Positions 28,790 to 32,131 of a DNA stretch of 32,131 bases are shown in pieces; the stretch's first letter is position 1; each line of letters begins with the position of its first letter. Made by a program: the position numbers and the translations under genes. The stretch comes from a virus. The stretch lies in IMG/VR virus record IMGVR_UViG_3300036406_001206, positions 1 to 32,131 of that record. One strand, written 5' to 3'. A model generated the notes under the pieces. That model ran no database searches and had not been told where the DNA came from. It worked only from the letters and a program-made list of their open reading frames with translations.

Positions 28790-29395
28790 TCCCCTTACCC
28801 GTGATCCAAAATACTGTACAGAACATTTACAATTAGCCCGGCAAGAACAGGCAACGGTCGGCAAAGGTAGTTCACCAATCCGCTTTAAACCAGCGGCCGC
28901 ATAACTCAAGCATTCCCCACAATTCCGGTCCGTTGCCCCTAGTTTTCTCATCATGTACACCAAGTCAGACTCTTTAGCGTTGGCTTGTTTCATCGTCTCA
29001 CCGGCTAACCTAGACCTCTCCGTATAAAGTTTAGTCCTAGCTTTTAATTGTGCCGGTGACACCGTGCCATTTTTAATCTCTGTTGCCATCTGATGTAAAT
29101 ATTTGTACTCAGACTTTAAATCACGCCCAATACTTAACCAGTCTTCAGGGGTAGCGATATTCTTACCGCCCCTAGAGATTAACGCCCGCTTTACATGGAG
29201 TGTTTTTAATTCCTTGGCAAATTCCTTTTCCCACTTCTGGAGTGAAATACGGTTAGCGATCAGATCGTCGTTGAGAATATCAATGCGATGATTAGTGGAG
29301 GAAGTAATAGTTTTCTCACTTTTCTCGATAGTTGCCGGCGGTATAAATTTTCCATTACTCTTGTATTTGTTGTATAGTTTGTTGAACTCTAGCAT
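28784..29395 (-). CDS. Minor head / head morphogenesis-like protein
   Basis: 203 aa. Helical N-terminal two-thirds (KLYNKYKSNGKFIPP, then KWEKEFAKELKTLHVKRALI) and a cysteine-rich C-terminus: DRNCGECLSYAAAGLKRIGE (155-174), LPLPTVACSCRANCKCSV (about 176-193). The C..C..Y...G....G.LP.P.....C..NC.C arrangement is typical of the C-terminal domain of Mu gpF/SPP1 gp7-like minor head proteins. These sit near the portal inside the procapsid; here the portal is 12 kb away. Overlaps the upstream gene by 41 bp. Confidence 0.65.
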   Translation of the reverse strand: MLEFNKLYNKYKSNGKFIPPATIEKSEKTITSSTNHRIDILNDDLIANRISLQKWEKEFAKELKTLHVKRALISRGGKNIATPEDWLSIGRDLKSEYKYLHQMATEIKNGTVSPAQLKARTKLYTERSRLAGETMKQANAKESDLVYMMRKLGATDRNCGECLSYAAAGLKRIGELPLPTVACSCRANCKCSVQYFGSRVRGL

Positions 29396-29540
29396 TAGTG
29401 ATTCCTTTTAGTTCCTTTGGTAATTCTTTTTCTAATTCTTTAGCGATGTTATTTACTTCACTTTGGGAGATAGTAGCCATTGCTAATAAGTCTGATTCGT
29501 CTAGTAAGTCATCTGTGATAATAATAAGTTTTTCTGCCAT
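29355..29540 (-). CDS. Small acidic protein upstream of the minor head gene
   Basis: 61 aa from the ATG complementary to 29538-29540; an in-frame start at 29591 lies in the terminator. No ribosome binding site, but TATAAA directly upstream. Begins MAEKLIIITDDLLDESDLLA, then helical SEVNNIAKELEKELPKEL. The 41-bp overlap with the next gene suggests coupling. Function unknown; possibly a partner of the minor head protein. Confidence 0.5.
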   Translation of the reverse strand: MAEKLIIITDDLLDESDLLAMATISQSEVNNIAKELEKELPKELKGITNARVQQTIQQIQE

Positions 29541-29575
29541 ATTTTTATAATAAATAATAATTATTTTACCACAAA

Positions 29576-29606
29576 TAAAAACACCTATCACTCGCCGATA
29601 GGTGTT
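29576..29606 (-). terminator. Intrinsic terminator of the RHH gene
   Basis: AACACCTATC and GATAGGTGTT, a perfect 10-bp stem with a 7-nt loop; on the minus strand TTTTTATTTG follows. Confidence 0.85.
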
Positions 29607-29649
29607 TGTTCAAAGGTAAAAACAACAAGAAATTAACCTTAGAATTATA

Positions 29650-29850
29650 TCACATTTCTAGTTTTTCTTGATTCAGATACCACTTAAAAGCATCTTGTGC
29701 AATCCGGTTAGGTGTTTCATGCCGGTTCTTTGATGCTATTTTTAACCGTTTATAAACGTCATCTCTGATCGTGATCCGGCGGCGGATCGGGTCTTTTTCT
29801 TCTGGTTCGGGTGATTCGGATGTGATATATTCTGTGGATTCTTCTGTCAT
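29650..29850 (-). CDS. Ribbon-helix-helix (Arc/CopG-like) DNA-binding protein
   Basis: 66 aa. Acidic N-terminal tail (TEESTEYITSESPEPEEKD), then RRRITIRDDVYKRLKIASKN (24-43) as strand and first helix and ETPNRIAQDAFKWYLNQ as second helix. A monocistronic unit with its own hairpin leader and terminator, which suggests a regulator. Targets unknown; candidates are the repeated operator-like sites in the window. Confidence 0.75.
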   Translation of the reverse strand: MTEESTEYITSESPEPEEKDPIRRRITIRDDVYKRLKIASKNRHETPNRIAQDAFKWYLNQEKLEM

Positions 29851-29858
29851 AGATAAAA

Positions 29859-29874
29859 CCTGGATCGCTCCAGG
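29859..29874 (-). promoter_or_regulatory. Hairpin immediately upstream of the RHH gene
   Basis: Perfect 6-bp stem CCTGGA/TCCAGG with a 4-nt loop; the minus strand continues TTTTATCT and then the ATG. The only AGG that could act as a ribosome binding site is inside the stem, so the hairpin may hide it, serve as an attenuator, or be a protein-binding site for autoregulation. A TGTTAAAAT extended -10 lies about 40 bp upstream. Confidence 0.5.
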
Positions 29875-29958
29875 GAATTAATTGTTAGGATATTTTCGAT
29901 GAATACATTTTAACATGATGTGCTAGTATTCCTTGAGATATAGATGTTACGAGGTAAA

Positions 29959-29990
29959 AAACCAACCTAGTTCCCATGGTTGGTTTCTTT
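29959..29990. terminator. Terminator of the Bro-N gene
   Basis: AAACCAACC (29959-29967) and GGTTGGTTT (29978-29986), a 9-bp stem with a 10-nt loop. T-runs occur on both sides, TTTTTTACC on the minus and TTTCTTTTTG on the plus strand. Confidence 0.8.
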
Positions 29991-29994
29991 TTGT

Positions 29995-30771
29995 TTAGTT
30001 GAGTAATTTCAAATCAAATAAATTACCTGATAGTTGCACCTGTAATAGGTCGCTTAATATCCCTATTGCTCTGGGGTCTTTTTTCTTTAGATAGGTGTAG
30101 AGATGATTGATCTTATAGGTAAACTCTAGCCATTTCCTAAACTCAGCCAACAAACAATCTTGATAAATAAAAGCATCTCGAACGCCTCGCTGATCGGGGT
30201 AATGATGTTTATATTTCATCCTGAGTTTTTCGACGTGAGGGTATTTACTTTCAACATAATCAGACCATCTTTTACCAGCAGAAATGTCTATCCCTGAATT
30301 ATCTGGCAGGACATAACCTGCTGATTCAAAATCAGATATTAAAGTATGACTTAATTCCCCAAAAATGGAGAAATAACCGGGCGGGATTCTTGACCGTTCT
30401 TTGAATAATTGGTATCTATCAAACCAGATTATGTTTTTTCGACCGCCTGAGTTGTATTGTCCAGTTTTACGGATAGCGGGTAATACTTCTTCAAATACCC
30501 ATCGCTGAAAATCTTTAGCTATTGATTTTCGGCTAGTGAATATCAAAGCATAAAGTCCAGCTTCTGTAACTGTTACCATCTTTTGGTTTCCACCAAGGGT
30601 ATAGACACTAGCTACACCCTTTTGATAGTCGTCTAATCGTTTAATTGCGTCGCTTGCGTTTTGGATACCTAGAATATTACAAACATCTTGAGCCACCCAC
30701 TCAGGCTTATCAGGTGTCCCTACGAATCGCACATCTTGACCATCAAACCGGAATACTGATAAATTACTCAT
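29995..30771 (-). CDS. Bro-N domain protein with shared C-terminal domain
   Basis: 258 aa from the ATG complementary to 30769-30771, behind GAGAGG; MSNLS matches the start of the KilA-N gene at 21402. Bro-N domain about 5-105: FDGQDVRFVGTPDKPEWVAQ, DVCNILGIQNASDAIKRLDD, VTEAGLYALIFTSRKSIAKD, FQRWVFEEVLPAIRKTG, the usual phage antirepressor domain. C-terminal domain (about 114-240: GYFSIFGEL at 132-140, HHYPDQRGVRDAF, LLAEFRKWLEFTYK, YLKKKDPRA) is shared with the KilA-N protein. Same leader RNA. Confidence 0.88.
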   Translation of the reverse strand: MSNLSVFRFDGQDVRFVGTPDKPEWVAQDVCNILGIQNASDAIKRLDDYQKGVASVYTLGGNQKMVTVTEAGLYALIFTSRKSIAKDFQRWVFEEVLPAIRKTGQYNSGGRKNIIWFDRYQLFKERSRIPPGYFSIFGELSHTLISDFESAGYVLPDNSGIDISAGKRWSDYVESKYPHVEKLRMKYKHHYPDQRGVRDAFIYQDCLLAEFRKWLEFTYKINHLYTYLKKKDPRAIGILSDLLQVQLSGNLFDLKLLN

Positions 30772-30836
30772 GTGACCTCTCACTTAGGTTACTTCCCCTG
30801 CGGTCCCGATGTTGATAGCATCAACCGGCGAGGGGA
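30772..30836 (-). ncRNA. Structured leader RNA, copy B (riboregulator candidate)
   Basis: Minus strand: TCCCCT (30836-30831), GGTT (30826-30823), GATG (30822-30819), loop, CATC (30811-30808), bulged GG (30807-30806), GACC (30805-30802), AGGGGA (30799-30794), then GTAACCT and AGGTCAC around the ribosome binding site. Copy A at 21336 has the same helices and the same GG bulge. Spacer letters in the loops and between stems vary, stems are kept. Confidence 0.75.
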
Positions 30837-30849
30837 TTTTTACTTCTTA

Positions 30850-30858
30850 ATTATACCA
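30850..30858 (-). promoter_or_regulatory. Extended -10 promoter of the Bro-N gene
   Basis: Minus strand TGGTATAAT, an extended -10, in the same position relative to the leader as TGGTAAAAT at 21313-21321; both are preceded by CGATATTT. Confidence 0.6.
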
Positions 30859-30915
30859 TAAAATATCGCTCTGGCGGTTTGTTTTATAGGTTCCTATGAA
30901 TCTATAAAAGTATTT

Positions 30916-31566
30916 GTGGACCAATTGGAGACAACTTATTTTGACCCGCCAACTATTGGATCAATTCTCTTGGCTAGAGATGTAACCTTCCCTATCTCAA
31001 CGGGTTATACAGGGCAAACTTACGCTATTGGGTTCTATGTTTCCAATGCAGCTCCTAGTCCGTTTGCATGGGCAAATTGTACCGACCAGGAGTTAATTAA
31101 ACTTAATGACCAATTGGTATTATTAGCCGGTGGTTATAACCATAATTTCCTAGCGTCATCTCACTTTAGTATGTGGTTAAAGAATGCTATCTTGAATCAC
31201 TGTTATAGAGGTGTTTCTTTAGAGTTTACGTCTAGTCAATTTGAAATTGGCTATACCACAACCGCACCGACTCCAACTGCGATAGGCACAGAACCAGTAG
31301 GAAATAATTATAGTAGAAAAATCTTAGAGAGAAATTCTACTATCTTTAATACATCTGCTTTCGCATCACAAGAATTAACTCTTGATGTGGGTTTCGATGT
31401 GGTATCAGGTAGCCAAGGGTCTATCACTCATTTACAGTATTTTATTGATGGTCAATACGTGATGTTTAGTCCGCTAGTGCCGGCGGTTAATTTGAATATT
31501 GTACCAGGAGTCTCCTACCCTAATCTAGTGATTCAGTCTGGCTCTCTTTATCAACTTGATCCATAG
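30916..31566 (+). CDS. Probable virion protein (fibre/baseplate-accessory type)
   Basis: 216 aa from the GTG at 30916; no good ribosome binding site, but this is the first start codon in the frame. Beta-rich, with FYVSNAAPSPFAWANCTDQE and LELT-like segments; the C-terminal part (about 150-216: ASQELTLDVGFDVVSGSQGS, ITHLQYFIDGQYVMFSPLVP, then a G-SYPNLVIQSGSLYQL ending) follows a pattern common in small phage structural proteins, where ..ITH...YD...LLF.G.L.....V..G....F..G.L closes the fold. Followed 11 bp later by the next gene. Function inferred. Confidence 0.5.
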   Translation: MDQLETTYFDPPTIGSILLARDVTFPISTGYTGQTYAIGFYVSNAAPSPFAWANCTDQELIKLNDQLVLLAGGYNHNFLASSHFSMWLKNAILNHCYRGVSLEFTSSQFEIGYTTTAPTPTAIGTEPVGNNYSRKILERNSTIFNTSAFASQELTLDVGFDVVSGSQGSITHLQYFIDGQYVMFSPLVPAVNLNIVPGVSYPNLVIQSGSLYQLDP

Positions 31567-31577
31567 GAGGTGATTAG

Positions 31578-32131
31578 ATGGTATCGCAATATACACGGCC
31601 AACGACTACAGCCACTACGGAAATACCTGAAATAACAGCAGACTATCTTGGTATTACTAGATGGCGGATGGGTAAACAAACAACTGTATCCCGTGTGGAA
31701 ACGATTAGCCCCACCTTTGGGGTTGATTGGGGAATGCAGAAAACGAGTGGTAGTGAGAGTAGGAATTACACTAAGAATTGTGTGATTAATATTGCTACAC
31801 GGGTTAAACCTACTGAGATAATGCTTACCAATACAAAGTGTGATGCTTTGATTACATTGCCATTAGAGCGGGAGCCTGCGGGGAAACTACTTTATCTCAG
31901 GTCTGCTGATGGTGAATCGGTATCAGCTAATGGTGTGCTGATTAATAAAGGGGCGAATGTTAACCTGATATTTGATATTAATGGTTATCGTTTGGACTTA
32001 TTAACGGTAAAACTAGAATTGATTAATCTACTAGGGGCTGTAGTCATCTCTAAAAAGATAGATTGCTCTCAGGTATTTCACTTCAAACCCCTATTAGTTG
32101 ACCCCGTGACGGGCGTGCAAAACTGGATTGG
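31578..32131 (+). CDS. Probable virion protein, N-terminal part (cut by window edge)
   Basis: Starts at the ATG at 31578 behind AGGAGGTG, the strongest ribosome binding site in the window; 184 codons are visible with no stop. The protein is beta-rich and S/T-rich at its start (MVSQYTRPTTTATTEIPEIT), with GVDWGMQKTSGSESRNYTKN and later LLYLRSADGESVSANGVLIN. No enzyme motif is seen. Strong translation signal, beta structure and pairing with the gene at 30916 suggest a tail or capsid-surface protein. Confidence 0.65.
   Translation, partial: MVSQYTRPTTTATTEIPEITADYLGITRWRMGKQTTVSRVETISPTFGVDWGMQKTSGSESRNYTKNCVINIATRVKPTEIMLTNTKCDALITLPLEREPAGKLLYLRSADGESVSANGVLINKGANVNLIFDINGYRLDLLTVKLELINLLGAVVISKKIDCSQVFHFKPLLVDPVTGVQNWI

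Noticed and set aside
1-32131. CRISPR array, integrase, attachment site or insertion sequence
   Set aside because: No regular short repeats with spacers, no recombinase or transposase motifs, and no tRNA fragment for an att site were seen.

Overview
The window is a continuous piece of a tailed-phage genome with a long non-contractile-looking tail module, so probably a siphovirus-like phage or prophage. The host is most likely a freshwater cyanobacterium. The grounds are the cyanobacterial-style ThyX signature (RHR..SFD.QS.R), many genes that start without a Shine-Dalgarno site (terL, dUTPase, the scaffold-like gene, one exported protein), AT-rich DNA, and the family make-up. No integrase, lysis gene, tRNA or CRISPR array is visible, so lifestyle cannot be settled from this piece.

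Layout. 1-91 is the start of a leftward gene cut by the window edge. 126-11671 is a rightward tail module: tail-tube-like protein, tail assembly chaperone with a -1 frameshift extension, two small head-tail joining proteins, and a very large tape measure protein (2861 aa). 11668-12556 holds two divergent genes for related exported two-cysteine proteins. 12618-14290 is a tightly overlapping operon: thyX, a tandem pair of paralogous small proteins, a GSCCP-type small protein and a membrane protein. 14291-14898 is non-coding and carries one copy of a roughly 270-bp non-coding element plus an operator-like site. 15245-18221 has the portal (leftward), a scaffold-like coiled-coil protein and a small-terminase-like HTH protein (rightward). 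18397-19544 is an early-type operon of four small genes behind a strong promoter. 19582-21250 is a leftward ParB-like plus C5-methyltransferase pair. 21313-22652 holds a KilA-N gene behind a structured leader and a small gene behind the second copy of the strong promoter. 22710-24706 is a divergent RuvC-like resolvase and large terminase. 24696-25843 is a leftward run of four small genes. 25844-26275 has paired operator-like sites and a ribbon-helix-helix-like gene. 26380-27097 is the inverted second copy of the non-coding element, then dUTPase. 27094-28263 is a leftward Bro/KilA-like protein and a small gene behind the third copy of the strong promoter. 28478-29540 has an HNH endonuclease, a minor head protein and a small gene. 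29650-30858 has a ribbon-helix-helix gene and a Bro-N gene with the same leader as the KilA-N gene. 30916 to the right edge holds two rightward, probably virion, genes.

How it works together. Virion genes (tail, portal, terminase, minor head, fibre-like) are scattered over both strands among nucleotide-metabolism and DNA-modification genes (ThyX, dUTPase, methyltransferase, resolvase, HNH). Control appears to rest on repeated regulatory DNA rather than a single repressor region. There are three near-identical TTGACA promoters with an overlapping inverted repeat, three 19-20-bp ACGGTTATCT sites, twin TTGATT promoters, and a duplicated leader RNA whose stem shows compensatory changes between copies. 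That leader precedes two genes with different DNA-binding N-termini (KilA-N and Bro-N) but one shared C-terminal domain. The duplicated leader and the inverted pair of conserved non-coding elements are the most novel-looking features.
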